DNA from: SXTU01 sp964496695
Lineage (GTDB): Bacteria > Verrucomicrobiota > Verrucomicrobiia > Limisphaerales > SXTU01
NCBI GenBank assembly: GCA_964496695.1
Contig: CAZCBE010000006.1
Span: 1 to 64,000, forward strand
Reading direction: 5' to 3'
DNA: 64,000 nucleotides
Shown piece by piece: positions 9,589 through 19,444 of the stretch (the stretch's first letter is position 1; the number at the start of each line of letters is the position of its first letter). A program made the position numbers and the translations under genes. The notes beneath the pieces were generated by a model. It saw nothing but the letters and a program-made list of their open reading frames with translations, ran no database searches and was not told the DNA's origin.

Positions 9589-9718
9589 TGACCCTGCACG
9601 CCAGTCATCGGCAGCCGAGAATATCGGCAGGCCATCCCCTGGCGTGCCGCAGCACCGACGGAGACGGATTGGCCGGGTCCGCAAAGCTCGGGTCATCAAG
9701 CAATTCCGCGCTCTCTCT

Positions 9719-10189
9719 GTGAACGAACGCGCCTATCAGCCCACCGACCTGCCCGGCGTCATGGAGGTTTACACCGCTTCCATTCGCACGTTGGCTGCTT
9801 CCTGCTACTCACCCGAGCAGCTTGCCGCGTGGGCTCCCGTCCCGCCCGATGCCGGCCGCTGGCGGGAGCGCCTGGCCCCGCTTCACACCATCGTCGCCGA
9901 GTGGGACGGTGCGCTCGCGGGCTTCGCTTCCTACACCCACGCCGGCTACCTCGACTTTCTCTTCACCCATCCCGCCTTCGCCCGGCGCGGAGTGGCCAGC
10001 CGGCTCTATCAGCGCGTCGAGTCCGCCCTGCGGGCCGTGGGCGCGCCGATCATCACCGCCCACGTCAGTCTTGCCGCCCGCCCATTCTTCGACCGCCAAG
10101 GCTTTCGGCTCGACGCCGAGGAATGCGTCGAGTGCCGTGGCGCGCACCTCCGCCGTTTTGCCATGCACAAGCCCCTTCGAAATGCGTGA
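9719..10189 (+). CDS. GNAT-family N-acetyltransferase
   Basis: A 156-residue acetyltransferase. The acetyl-CoA loop lies in LDFLFTHPAFARRGVASRLYQRVE (positions about 80-105), with the R-R-G-V-A-S/G-x pattern of GNAT motif A, followed by the family's C-terminal FFDRQGF motif. The N-terminus resembles YafP-like members. Its substrate is unknown. I chose the GTG at 9719 because conserved sequence begins there (RAYQPTDLPGVMEVY); it lies 130 nt after the SnoaL-like gene. Confidence 0.8.
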   Translation: MNERAYQPTDLPGVMEVYTASIRTLAASCYSPEQLAAWAPVPPDAGRWRERLAPLHTIVAEWDGALAGFASYTHAGYLDFLFTHPAFARRGVASRLYQRVESALRAVGAPIITAHVSLAARPFFDRQGFRLDAEECVECRGAHLRRFAMHKPLRNA

Positions 10190-10321
10190 TCCCAATTTCC
10201 CATGCCTGCCTGCGGTATAGCTGATGACGAACCGCGACGCCCATATTCTCCCTCTCCATTCCTCGGTGGAGGGGTGAGGGGTGGGGTGAGAAATCCCGGA
10301 GCGAAAGCTTCGTGCTGTGAA

Positions 10322-10440
10322 CCCCTGAACCCCGTGCCGGTGGCTTGCAGCCACCGCGTTGCGGGTGGAGTGCTCGAAGCTGGTTGGTGCTGCTGCGGCC
10401 CACGGTCGGCGGCTGCAAGCCGCCGGCACGAGTTCAGGGG
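10322..10440. repeat. imperfect ~30-bp inverted repeat
   Basis: The 326-nt spacer 10190-10515 holds no gene. The left arm 10322-10352 begins CCCCTGAACCCCGTGCCGG and the right arm 10411-10440 ends GGCACGAGTTCAGGGG; the arms match at about 28 positions with one gap. A second palindrome of the GTTGGTGCTGC type lies inside. The 5' part of the spacer carries the pattern CATTCCTCGGTGGAGGGGTGAG. Confidence 0.75.
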
Positions 10441-10515
10441 CTGCCGACTTGTATTGAAAATTGGTTTGAAACGCCTGGCCCGACACCGCATCTCATCACC
10501 ACTCATCTATCACCC

Positions 10516-10905
10516 ATGTTTGACCATATCGGAATTTTCGTGTCCGACCCTCGCCGGAGCATCCCCTTTTACGAGCACTGCCTCGCGCCCCTCGGCATTA
10601 CCGTGGTCGAGCGACAGCCGGAGTGGGAGGCGGTCATCCTGTCCGGGGCGGCCAAGTTCCCTTTTCTTTGGATCGGGCCAGCGCGCGGCGACTATCACGG
10701 CACCGCGCTCTCGCCCGCGCTGCACCGCCCGCTCCACCTGGCCTTCACCGCCCCCAGCGTTCAAGCGGTCAACGAGTTCCACGCCGCCGGTCTGGCGCAC
10801 GGCGGCCGGGACAACGGCGTGCCCGAGGAATGTGGGGATGGATACTACGCCGCCTACTTGATTGATCCCGACGGCAACAACATCGAGGCTGGCATCCGAC
10901 ACTGA
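10516..10905 (+). CDS. VOC-family (glyoxalase/dioxygenase-like) protein
   Basis: A 129-residue single-domain VOC protein. The N-terminal FDHIGIFVSD carries the first metal-ligand His, RPLHLAF the second, and the C-terminal DPDGNNIEAG the final Glu ligand, so a metal site of the glyoxalase I type is intact. The FYEHCLAPLGI motif is typical of dehydratase- or dioxygenase-like members. The ATG at 10516 begins the conserved domain. Its substrate is unknown. Confidence 0.85.
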   Translation: MFDHIGIFVSDPRRSIPFYEHCLAPLGITVVERQPEWEAVILSGAAKFPFLWIGPARGDYHGTALSPALHRPLHLAFTAPSVQAVNEFHAAGLAHGGRDNGVPEECGDGYYAAYLIDPDGNNIEAGIRH

Positions 10906-11382
10906 GCCTCAACCCTGCGCCTCAAACGGCCGCGTATGCACGGGGTCGGCAAGTCCCGCCCTTTCAGGGCAGGTCGGCTTCACTGGCCAGGCTAACCGGG
11001 CGAGCTTTCAGCCCTGATTGGCAGTCCACGCTGCTTCGCTCGCGGGATTCCCGAAGGGCATTACCACCCCGAACTCCGAAGTAGCGGCGGCGCAGCCGCC
11101 GGGTAGCACAGGCTACCAGCCTGTGCCGAGCGGCTACCAGCCGCCCGGAATGACGACGGCGTGCGCATTGGTTCGGAGCCTCAAGTAAATACGGGGCCGT
11201 CTCGCCGTTCCGTCCGGCCAGTGGCCGGACGGCACAGGCTGGTAGCCTGTGCTACCCATGCCCACTTCGGCGCTCGGGACTGCTAAGCCGATGTGGTTGG
11301 CCGCGTAGCATTCCTCTTCAAAGCAGAAGTGCAGAGGAATTGGTGTTGAGCATCCTGAAGCCGCCCGGTTTCATTTGCCGTC
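10906..11382. other. 477-nt spacer with a perfect 27-bp inverted repeat
   Basis: No gene seen. The spacer begins with AT-poor sequence and contains the strong palindrome at 11101-11257 (listed separately). A smaller hairpin (CCGTCCGGCCAGTGGCCGGACGG) is at about 11210-11232. Nothing else is interpretable. Confidence 0.5.
11101..11257. repeat. perfect 27-bp inverted repeat around ~100 nt
   Basis: The left arm 11101-11127 (GGGTAGCACAGGCTACCAGC onward) and the right arm 11231-11257 are exact reverse complements (27 of 27). The 103-nt interior contains another CCGGCC hairpin. The ends look like those of a miniature repeat element, but no flanking target duplication could be seen. Confidence 0.85.
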
Positions 11383-11763
11383 ATGAAGAAATCAATCCCA
11401 CCAGCCAGCCCTGAGGCCTACGTCAGCGGTCTCACCGGGTGGCAGCGTGAGACGGTGCAGGGGCTGCGAGCGGCCGTCGTCGCCAGTGCCAAGCTGGACG
11501 AAGTCATCAAATGGGGGCACTTGGTTTACCTGTCCGACGGGCCGGTGCTGCTCATCCGCGCGGAAGACCAGCGGGTGCTCCTGGGCTTCTGGCGTGGCCA
11601 GCGCCTGCGCGAGCTCGAAGCGCGCCTGAAGCCGGGCGGCAAATACGAGATGGCCACCCTCGTGCTGCGCGAGAATGATGCGATTGGTGCCAGCATCGTC
11701 CGCCGCCTGGTCAGGGCGGCGGTCAAGTTCAACGAGACCCTTGGCGACCCCACGGACATCTAG
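11383..11763 (+). CDS. DUF1801 (YdhG-like) protein
   Basis: A 126-residue protein of the DUF1801/YdhG family with a CyaY/YjbR-like fold. The signature parts are the N-terminal LTGWQRETVQGLRAAV helix, the central VIKWGHLVYLSDGPVLLI strand pair and the C-terminal helix. No enzymatic motif is known for the family and its function is not established. It starts at ATG 11383. The 374-nt spacer that follows holds an IR (ACTGACGAAT at 11900-11909 with its complement at 11949-11958) around a GCGGGG/CCCCGC stem followed by TTTT, which may act as a terminator. Confidence 0.75.
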   Translation: MKKSIPPASPEAYVSGLTGWQRETVQGLRAAVVASAKLDEVIKWGHLVYLSDGPVLLIRAEDQRVLLGFWRGQRLRELEARLKPGGKYEMATLVLRENDAIGASIVRRLVRAAVKFNETLGDPTDI

Positions 11764-12137
11764 CGCTCCCAGACAAGCAATGGGTAAGCCCTTTTCCATC
11801 TGGGCTGACGCATCAAAAGCTTGAGGAAATCCTTTCGGCAGAAGCGGATGGCAAATTTCGTTGGTGGCGGTGCTCAACGGCCAAGCCGTTAAGACTTTGA
11901 CTGACGAATGAGAACGAGGCGGGGAGGACGGTTCGACGCCCCGCTTTTATTCGTCAGTCCCCATTCGCCAGTCCGTTCTTCTTTTTGATGCGTCAGCCCT
12001 GTTGTTCCATCCGCGCTATCCGCAGTTCAATTTCGGTGTTTGAGTCGAGCTGTTTTCGTTGACTGAACCCAGCCCCCGCACTCCATTTACATCCAGGCTC
12101 AATCACGGGCCGCTGAGTTTGCGCTGTCAGCCTGATC

Positions 12138-12599
12138 ATGCCCTCCGTTGCTCAAATCCTGATCGCCGAGTCGCCCGCTTCCCCGATGACCAGCCGGTCC
12201 GAAGTGCGGGCGGTGCCCGGCAAGGGCATCGAGGGCGACCGCTACTTTGCCGGCAGCGGCACCTTCTCTCCGCATCCACAGAAGCCGGACTACGAGATCA
12301 CGCTTATCGAGCAAGAGAAGATCGCGGCCTTTGCCCGCGCGACCGGTCTGCCGTTTACCGCCGCTCACGCGCGGCGAAACCTGGTGACCGAAGGCGTGGA
12401 TTTGAACGCGCTGGCCGGCCGGGAGTTTCTCGTTGGCGAAGTCCGCCTGCGCGGCATCCGGCTCTGCGAACCGTGCAGCTATCTGGCCCGGACGACGTTT
12501 CCTGAGACGTTCAAAGGGCTGGTTCACCAGGGCGGCTTGCGGGCGCAGATTGTCACAGAGGGAACGATTCGCACTGGCGACGCAGTGGTCGTCTTATAA
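12138..12599 (+). CDS. MOSC-domain protein
   Basis: A 153-residue MOSC protein (molybdenum cofactor sulfurase C-terminal domain). The core strand signature is VPGKGIEGDRYF, followed by HARRNLVTEGVDLNAL and the conserved Cys region RLCEPCSYL; the Cys is the residue expected to carry sulfur or bind the cofactor. Stand-alone bacterial members (YiiM/YuaD type) act in N-hydroxylated base detoxification or Moco chemistry. The nitrate-reduction locus at 30-38 kb needs molybdopterin, but this gene is 10 kb away and a link is not shown. It starts at ATG 12138. Confidence 0.85.
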   Translation: MPSVAQILIAESPASPMTSRSEVRAVPGKGIEGDRYFAGSGTFSPHPQKPDYEITLIEQEKIAAFARATGLPFTAAHARRNLVTEGVDLNALAGREFLVGEVRLRGIRLCEPCSYLARTTFPETFKGLVHQGGLRAQIVTEGTIRTGDAVVVL

Positions 12600-12617
12600 A
12601 GCAGGAGGCGCTGGTCT

Positions 12618-12639
12618 GAACCCGCGCTTTGGCGGGTTC
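12618..12639. terminator. short hairpin between convergent genes
   Basis: GAACCCGC (12618-12625) and GCGGGTTC (12632-12639) form a perfect 8-bp stem with a 6-nt loop between convergent MOSC and DUF1963 genes. No clear T-tract follows, so it is only a possible bidirectional terminator. Confidence 0.4.
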
Positions 12640-12656
12640 GCTGGTCGCGTATGCCA

Positions 12657-13478
12657 TCAGTAACCGTCCATCTCCGCCCGAACGGTTCCATCGGCGCCGA
12701 TGTGGATGAAGAGGGAGCCGGCGTCCCCCCACATCAGCAGCGTCTCCGCTTCCTTGGAGTCGTAGTCGAATGGCTCTGCCATGTTTAAGAACGGCCAAGC
12801 ACTGCTCGGGGAAGGTTCGATTGACCCCAGCGCACATAGGAACTTTCCCCGGCCTTTGTCCTCCTGGATGCCACTCGGGATGCCGCCAATCTTGGTTCCT
12901 TCCCAGACGGTGACATTCCAAGGTTGGTTGACCTTGCCTTCGAGTTCGTCGTCCGCCGCCACGTCGGAATAGTCAACGGTCCGGTGGATGGCTCCATGGC
13001 AGGGCAGAAACTCAAACCGAGTCCTCGGCATCTCTTCAGGGCTGACAAGCGGTTGCTCGACCACGATGGCCCATTCGAGGTGGATGGGCGGACGAACTCC
13101 ATCGTCCGCCAGAAATAGCAGCAGCACGTCACCTGGCAGCTTGCCTGCCAGATCAGCCGAGTCGGTGAAATTGAACTGCCCGACGAATGGCATCGGTCGG
13201 CCGTCTTCCCGCCGGGGCCAGGGTTTTCCAGATGGCCAGTATGGCAGGCCTCCCACCTTCGTGACTTCACGGCGGATTGGTTCGCCTTTGGCAAAGACGA
13301 ACACGTCAGTCGGGATGGTTTCCCATTTCCTTCCCCCGAGCAGCTTGCGCCGTAGCTGTTCGACAATTGCGACCGTGTTCGGGCTGGTCAGGCGATCACC
13401 GCCCGCTTCTTCCAAGGCGGCGATGGGAAACATCGCAACCCAGCGCTCCAAATCCACCCGCTCGTGTGTGGAGTTCAT
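12657..13478 (-). CDS. DUF1963 (YwqG-like) protein
   Basis: A 273-residue protein matching the DUF1963/YwqG layout: TKVGGLPYWPSGKPWPR, then PMPFVGQFNF, then a strand LLLFLAD, with conserved acidic and aromatic residues in the C-terminal half. The function of the family is unknown. The start ATG at 13478 overlaps by ATGA the stop of a short frame encoding a guaA-like C-terminal tail (13496-13545), itself coupled to the upstream small gene at 13543. The end is 57 nt from the convergent MOSC gene. Confidence 0.75.
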   Translation of the reverse strand: MNSTHERVDLERWVAMFPIAALEEAGGDRLTSPNTVAIVEQLRRKLLGGRKWETIPTDVFVFAKGEPIRREVTKVGGLPYWPSGKPWPRREDGRPMPFVGQFNFTDSADLAGKLPGDVLLLFLADDGVRPPIHLEWAIVVEQPLVSPEEMPRTRFEFLPCHGAIHRTVDYSDVAADDELEGKVNQPWNVTVWEGTKIGGIPSGIQEDKGRGKFLCALGSIEPSPSSAWPFLNMAEPFDYDSKEAETLLMWGDAGSLFIHIGADGTVRAEMDGY

Positions 13479-13495
13479 GGTTTTGCGCCTGCTAA

Positions 13496-13545
13496 CCCCG
13501 GCGGCTTGCTCGTGATGTCAAACACGCAGTGGTTCACGTCCTTCA
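13496..13545 (-). pseudogene. duplicated guaA 3'-end fragment (attachment-site-like)
   Basis: This 50-bp stretch matches the 3' end of guaA at 14208-14257 in 45 of 50 positions and in the same orientation. The translated peptide VNHCVFDITSKPPG differs from the guaA tail VNRCVFDITSKPPG at one residue. The copy ends where guaA homology ends, as expected for the far end of a segment inserted at the guaA 3' end. The intervening 662 bp carry the nucleotidyltransferase-like and 45-residue genes. It may be an attR-like remnant or an old partial duplication. Confidence 0.7.
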
Positions 13546-13680
13546 TCTGCCGGAGCGAGCCGCAGGCTGGCTTGGCGCACGGCGCGGGAAGGTTTTGGCC
13601 AGCCGAATGAGCTGCGCCACCTTGTGGATTTTTCCCGCAAACGGCTCGCGGGCGAGCTTCTGACGCAGTTCCGCTTTCAT
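13543..13680 (-). CDS. small 45-residue basic protein, partner of the adjacent nucleotidyltransferase-like gene
   Basis: The frame from ATG 13680 to TGA 13543 encodes a 45-residue basic peptide starting MKAELRQKLAREPFAGKIHK and continuing with a helix VAQLIRLAKTFPRR. Its start overlaps the stop of the upstream gene by ATGA, so the two should be translated together. Such pairs of a small helical protein and a polymerase-beta-like nucleotidyltransferase are common in toxin-antitoxin-type cassettes. I do not recognise the family of this small protein, and its role is an inference. Confidence 0.5.
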   Translation of the reverse strand: MKAELRQKLAREPFAGKIHKVAQLIRLAKTFPRRAPSQPAARSGR

Positions 13681-14183
13681 GCGATTGGCAGCTCCAGTCT
13701 ATGCCGATAATGCACGTCGGCCAAATACGTTTTATCCACGTCGGCTTGTTGCAGCAGTTGCTCGAGGCGCGCCTTGTCCTTCGCACGTCCCACGCTGGCG
13801 GCGATGGCCACGATGTGTTCAGCACGGAAAACTTTGGCTGGCACACCTTCGTAATCCAGCCGCTCCGCCGCGCGCAAGGCTTCCTCGGTCAATCCGCTGA
13901 CGGCAAGAAATCGAACCGGGAAACCACGGAGCAAAAGGTGTTCGCGTTCTTCCTGCCAGCCTTGCGCCCGCAAATGCACATAGATGGCGGGGATGCCGGC
14001 AGTCAACCCGTTGTCCTTCGGAAGGAAGAAAATGTCCGCGTCGTAAGTGGTGAACGGCTCGACGTAGTAGATCGCCGCGAGCGCTCCGCCCAGCGCCCAG
14101 TCTTCAATCAACCCCTCCGCAACCAATCCGTTGGCCGCGCGGAAGACGTCGGCCAACGGCAGCGTGTCGGCGGGCGGATTCAT
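13677..14183 (-). CDS. nucleotidyltransferase-like protein (AbiEii-like fold, candidate toxin-antitoxin component)
   Basis: A 168-residue protein. WALGGALAAIYYVEPFTTYDADIFF (about 29-53) carries the G-G-A...D-x-D pattern of the polymerase-beta nucleotidyltransferase superfamily, as in AbiEii/MNT-type proteins. The rest is helical with a Leu-rich centre. It lies directly downstream of guaA (7 nt) on the same strand and overlaps by ATGA with the 45-residue gene. The pair sits between guaA and a 50-bp copy of its 3' end, suggesting transfer. A transfer-RNA-modifying or AMP-transferring toxin activity is possible but not shown. Confidence 0.6.
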   Translation of the reverse strand: MNPPADTLPLADVFRAANGLVAEGLIEDWALGGALAAIYYVEPFTTYDADIFFLPKDNGLTAGIPAIYVHLRAQGWQEEREHLLLRGFPVRFLAVSGLTEEALRAAERLDYEGVPAKVFRAEHIVAIAASVGRAKDKARLEQLLQQADVDKTYLADVHYRHRLELPIA

Positions 14184-14189
14184 TCAGGA

Positions 14190-15731
<1,542 letters not shown>

Positions 15732-15781
15732 GCGAAAGCGGGAGTGTTTGCCTGCGTGGAGAAAACTTGGCGAGGAAAAAG

Positions 15782-15868
15782 AGTGATTGGTAATTGGTAA
15801 AATATGGGCGGCGGGACAGGAACGCTCCATCCGTCCGACGCTGACTAATCACTCAGCACTAATCACTG
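15782..15868. repeat. inverted repeat of ATTAGTGATT-type words
   Basis: AGTGATTGGTAATTGGT (15782-15798) on one side and the words ACTAATCACTCAGCACTAATCACTG (15844-15868) on the other, separated by a GC-rich ~45-nt interior. It lies upstream of guaA and just after the lipoprotein gene. The same word family occurs inside the CysJ-like gene at 37783-37857. Confidence 0.7.
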
Positions 15869-15869
15869 C

Positions 15870-16253
15870 CTACTTCTTCGCCTCCGGCGGCGGGTTGATC
15901 GGCACATACATGAAGGACCCGTCCGCTGCCTTGTATTCCAGCCGCATGCCCTTGGGCGCCTCGGGGATGGCTGCGATGTATTTCATGGTGACCAGCTCTT
16001 CTAGGTCCTTCGGCGGACGGCTCTCGCCGGCCTCGAACTTCTGGAGGGCGTCCACGAGCTTGGCCTGGTCGAGCCGGCTGATGTTCGCCTTCTGCGCCTT
16101 GCCGATGGCGGCGATGTAGTCCAGCGGCGCGGCCACGGGATTCTCGCCCAGCTTGGAGGGTTCCTTCTTCGGCTCCGCCGGCTTCGAGTCGGAGCCGTTG
16201 CAGGCCACCAGCAGGACAGTCAGGGCGAATGCGGGAAGGAGTTGAAGTTTCAT
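15870..16253 (-). CDS. small lipoprotein, unknown function
   Basis: A 127-residue protein with a lipoprotein signal: MKLQLLPAFALTVLLVAC, lipobox LVAC at about residues 15-18, followed by a Lys/Pro/Glu-rich linker. The remainder has no known motif; a helix-rich central part (KAQKANISRLDQAKLVDALQ) and a Pro-rich tail are seen. It should be exported and lipid-anchored. Start ATG 16253. The next gene downstream on the strand is guaA. Confidence 0.6.
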   Translation of the reverse strand: MKLQLLPAFALTVLLVACNGSDSKPAEPKKEPSKLGENPVAAPLDYIAAIGKAQKANISRLDQAKLVDALQKFEAGESRPPKDLEELVTMKYIAAIPEAPKGMRLEYKAADGSFMYVPINPPPEAKK

Positions 16254-16347
16254 GTCCGCAGCCTACCAGCACGGCGCGGTTAGCCAAGCCGATTCAAGGC
16301 AGGACTCCGGAGCGCTGGCGTTTGATGAATCGAGCGCCTGGGGAAGA

Positions 16348-16426
16348 GCACGATCAGGATCAGGATTACGAGCAGGATGACCTGAGCCGCCGCGCCTCCT
16401 GCTCGTGATCCTGATCCTAATCGTGT
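16348..16426. repeat. inverted repeat of AGGATCAGGATTA-type words
   Basis: The left arm 16348-16377 (GCACGATCAGGATCAGGATT onward) and the right arm 16397-16426 (TCCTGCTCGTGATCCTGATC onward) match at 27 of 30 positions with a 19-nt loop. It lies between the glycosyltransferase stop (16446) and the lipoprotein start. A near-copy is at 58293-58375. It could fold into a strong hairpin that also stops transcription. Confidence 0.85.
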
Positions 16427-16445
16427 TCCCGCTGCCTTTCCAAAT

Positions 16446-17759
16446 TCACGCCGACTGCCACTGCGCCACCGTGTCCTCGAGGAAACCCTCGATCTGCTCG
16501 ACGGTGGTGTCGAACTGGTAGGAGGTCAGCACTTCGTTCTGGCCGATCTGTGCCAGTTGGTTCGCCAGGTTGGGCGTCTGGATGAGTTCGAGCATCCGGT
16601 TGGCCAGCAGTCCGGGGTCGCCAGAAGGATAGGTCAGGCAGCTCTCGCGGGAGCGGAACAGCTCCTCCACGCCGTGGTCCTGGTTCACGATGACCGGCAG
16701 GCCGCAGGCCATCGCCTCCAGCGGCGCGCCCACGAACGACTCCTCCCGCTCCACCGGGTAAAGGAACGCGTCGTGCGCCTTGTAGATGAGCGGCAGCTCG
16801 CGCTGCAGCCCCCCGGCGCGGAACTCCACGGCGGAATCGCATTGCAGCGCCCGCGTGCGCAGCTTGGCCAGCACCTCGGAGCTGCCCCGCCCATAGACCG
16901 TCAGCGTCGCCTTGCCGCCCTGCGCCCGCACCAGCTTCAGCGCGTCAATCGCCGTGGCCACGCCGCAGTGCGGGGTGATGCGCGTGACGATGAGGAATTT
17001 CCGCACCGGCATGGACGCGGGCTTCACTTCCCCGTGGAACAGCCGCGTGTCCACCCCGGGATGAATGACCGCGCCGTGCCCGACCCGGTAGCCCGCCTGG
17101 GCCGTGGCCGTCTGCAGCGCGGTGCTGCTGAAGTAGAGCCGTCGGAACTGGAAGGTCGCGATGGAATTGGGCTTGAACGCGGTGTGCTCGTCCCGGTCGA
17201 AGATGGCCGGCAGACGGTTCACCCCCGCCTCGATGAACGTGGGGGTGGCGACATCCCACTTGGCGCGCTGGCCGGCCACCTCCAGCCCGGTGCGCTGGAG
17301 CTTGTGTATCGTCGGCACCCGCTCGCGGTGCCACCAGGCCAGCCAGGGGTCCTCGCACAGTTCCTCGGCCAGCCAGGTGTCCGCCACGTCGAAGGCGGTG
17401 GGGATGTTGGTCCGCCGCAGGGTGAGCAGCAGTGACTTGGACAGCCCGCGCAGGCTCCAGACATGGATCACCTCGGGCTCGAATTCCGCGATGGCCTCGC
17501 GCAGGACGGCGTGGTTGTGCGTCTCGAGTTCCCGGAGGTCGCCCACGCCGCTGACCGCCGCCTCGCCGAACGCTCCATTCAGCCGGAGCCGTCGCACCAC
17601 CAGCCCATCCCGCTGTTCCGAGGCCAGCCCGTGCGTCGAGGTCAGGACGCGCAGCGTGTGGCCCCACTCCCGCAGCGCGTCCACCACGTTCTGGCACCGG
17701 AAATCATCGGTGTCCGCCAGATGCGGCGGAAAGAGGTTGGTGACGACGAGAATCTTCAC
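16446..17759 (-). CDS. glycosyltransferase (GT4-like)
   Basis: A 437-residue GT-B enzyme. The N-terminal Rossmann domain starts MKILVVTNLFPP with the ADTDDFRCQN acceptor loop, and the C-terminal domain has the E-x7-E donor motif EESFVGAPLEAMACGLP typical of GT4 family transferases, plus a ...FLIVTRITPHCGVATAI nucleotide-sugar strand. It most likely transfers a sugar to a surface polysaccharide, lipid or secondary metabolite. No other polysaccharide gene is adjacent; the next gene on the strand is 210 nt away. Start ATG at 17759. Acceptor and sugar unknown. Confidence 0.85.
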   Translation of the reverse strand: MKILVVTNLFPPHLADTDDFRCQNVVDALREWGHTLRVLTSTHGLASEQRDGLVVRRLRLNGAFGEAAVSGVGDLRELETHNHAVLREAIAEFEPEVIHVWSLRGLSKSLLLTLRRTNIPTAFDVADTWLAEELCEDPWLAWWHRERVPTIHKLQRTGLEVAGQRAKWDVATPTFIEAGVNRLPAIFDRDEHTAFKPNSIATFQFRRLYFSSTALQTATAQAGYRVGHGAVIHPGVDTRLFHGEVKPASMPVRKFLIVTRITPHCGVATAIDALKLVRAQGGKATLTVYGRGSSEVLAKLRTRALQCDSAVEFRAGGLQRELPLIYKAHDAFLYPVEREESFVGAPLEAMACGLPVIVNQDHGVEELFRSRESCLTYPSGDPGLLANRMLELIQTPNLANQLAQIGQNEVLTSYQFDTTVEQIEGFLEDTVAQWQSA

Positions 17760-17969
17760 TGACTGTCAGAATAGTCGGCGGGCTCCAGCTTGGCGAGGCG
17801 TTCCTTCAGCCTGGAGCGCGCTGTGTCGCGGAGACCAGCCGCCGCGCCGCTTTGCTGAATGCGCCGGGATATGTCCGTCGGCCCGCCGTTCGAACAATGC
17901 TGCGGCTGATCCCGCTCCGAGCCGGACACAGCCTCGCTCCTCGTCGCCGGGCTTTCCGCAGCCCGGCTC

Positions 17970-19196
17970 TTACTTTCCCTTCACATCGAAGCAGAAGAGC
18001 AGCTCCTGGTCCCGCAGGTAGAGCTTGCCGTCGCTGACCACGGGATGGGTCCAGACCTTGCCCTTGGGGTTGCGCTGCTCGGTCTGCGGCGTGAGCTTGA
18101 AGCGCCCCTTCTCGTTCCAGCCCTTGTCAGAAACTTCGATGAGCGCGACCGTGCCGCTGTTCTCTTCGAGGCAGTAGAACATTCCGTCCGCACAGTGGAT
18201 GGCGCCTTTGCCGAGGTTCTTCGCGGACCACACCACGTCGCCCGTTTTGAAGTCCTGGCAGGTCCAGCCGCCCTTGTCCGAGAAGCCATAGAGCTTGTCG
18301 CCGACGAGGATGACGCCGCCGTGGTGGTTCACCATGTTGGTGTTCTCCCAGACGTTCTCGGTCGTGCCGTCCGCGCCCAGCTTCACCAGCTTGCACCCGA
18401 CGCCGTAGCCGGAGGCGATGTAAACGTGGCCATCCTTGTAAATGGCCGTGGGAATGACGGCGGTCTTGCCCGACCAGATGGACTTCCAGACCACCTTGCC
18501 GTCCTTCGCGCTCACGCCCGCGACGTGCTGCTGGGTGAGCTGGATGTATTGGCGGACACCGTTGTGGACCGCCACAATGGGCGAGGCGTATTGCGCGCCG
18601 TCCGTCCAGTCGGCCGTCTGCCAAAGTTTCTTGCCGGTGGCCCGGTCCAGGGCGAGCAGCGTGCCCTGCTTGCCGCCCGGCGTGCAGATGACCTTGCCCT
18701 CGTCCACCAGCACGGACTCGCAATAGCCCCAGCCCGGAATGCCGCCGCCAAAGTCACGCATGGTGGCCTTCCAGCCCTCCTTGCCGTCCGCCGCCTTGGC
18801 TGCGACCAGCGTGCCGGTGCCGCTCATGGCGAAGACCAGGTCGCCGTCCACCGTGGGCGTGCCGCGCGGGCCGTCACCCCAGCCGTTCTTGAGAATCGGA
18901 CCGACGGGCGTGGCCCACAGTTCCTTGCCCGACTTCACGTCCACAGCGATGAGCAGTTCGGTGTCGCCGCGCAGGCCCATGGTGAAGAGCTTGCCGCCCA
19001 CGATGGCGTAGCCGGAGTAGCCGAGGCCCACGTCCTTGTTCATCCAAACCAGCTTGGGGCCGTCCGCGGGCCACTGCTTGAGCAGGCCGGTCTCCTTGGC
19101 GATGTCGCTGCGATCCGCCCCGCGCCATTGCGGCCAGTCGGCGGCGGCGGTCACGAGCGCGGAGGCGAGCAGGGCAGGGAAGAGCAGTCGGTTCAT
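17970..19196 (-). CDS. secreted PQQ-like beta-propeller protein
   Basis: A 408-residue protein with a signal peptide (MNRLLFPALLASALVTAAAD, cleavage near residue 19), followed by DWPQWRG, the usual start of verrucomicrobial and planctomycetal PQQ-like propeller proteins. There are about seven WD/PQQ-type blades with repeated AxDxxxGKxLW motifs (for example LLIAVDVKSGKELW, LLALDRATGKKLW, AGVSAKDGKVVW). These form a periplasmic propeller; whether it binds PQQ or another ligand is unknown. The ATG at 19196 begins the signal peptide; the frame continues upstream without support. Confidence 0.85.
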   Translation of the reverse strand: MNRLLFPALLASALVTAAADWPQWRGADRSDIAKETGLLKQWPADGPKLVWMNKDVGLGYSGYAIVGGKLFTMGLRGDTELLIAVDVKSGKELWATPVGPILKNGWGDGPRGTPTVDGDLVFAMSGTGTLVAAKAADGKEGWKATMRDFGGGIPGWGYCESVLVDEGKVICTPGGKQGTLLALDRATGKKLWQTADWTDGAQYASPIVAVHNGVRQYIQLTQQHVAGVSAKDGKVVWKSIWSGKTAVIPTAIYKDGHVYIASGYGVGCKLVKLGADGTTENVWENTNMVNHHGGVILVGDKLYGFSDKGGWTCQDFKTGDVVWSAKNLGKGAIHCADGMFYCLEENSGTVALIEVSDKGWNEKGRFKLTPQTEQRNPKGKVWTHPVVSDGKLYLRDQELLFCFDVKGK

Positions 19197-19319
19197 ATGC
19201 AAAATCAGACGGTTGGTCGCTGTCGGGGTTACTGACGGGGGAGGCGCGGAAAACTTCACCATCCGGCGGGGCAGGGGACGAAGGGCGCATTCACGCACTG
19301 CCCCAGTATCGCCCCGTCG

Positions 19320-19385
19320 GGGCAAGCGAGGACGCTTGCGGCACGGCCGGCCGGAGGCCGGCGCTACATAGCGGCTTCCGACTCG
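19320..19385 (+). repeat. GGCCGG-rich palindromic repeat, copy 2
   Basis: GGGCAAGCGAGGACGCTTGC, then GGCACGGCCGGCCGGAGG and GCGCTACATAGCG, as in copy 1, but the tail is replaced by GGCTTCCGACTCGG. It lies between recA and the PQQ-like gene. Confidence 0.75.
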
Positions 19386-19444
19386 GCAGCCTTGGGCTGG
19401 AGGCCGGAATCCCTTTGGGATTCAAACCACGAATTCCGTTCGGC

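Noticed and set aside
13475..13846. A ~120-codon frame ending in a GuaA-like tail.
   Set aside because: Only the last ~20 codons match GuaA; the rest is a shadow of the nucleotidyltransferase-like gene, so it is treated as a fragment.
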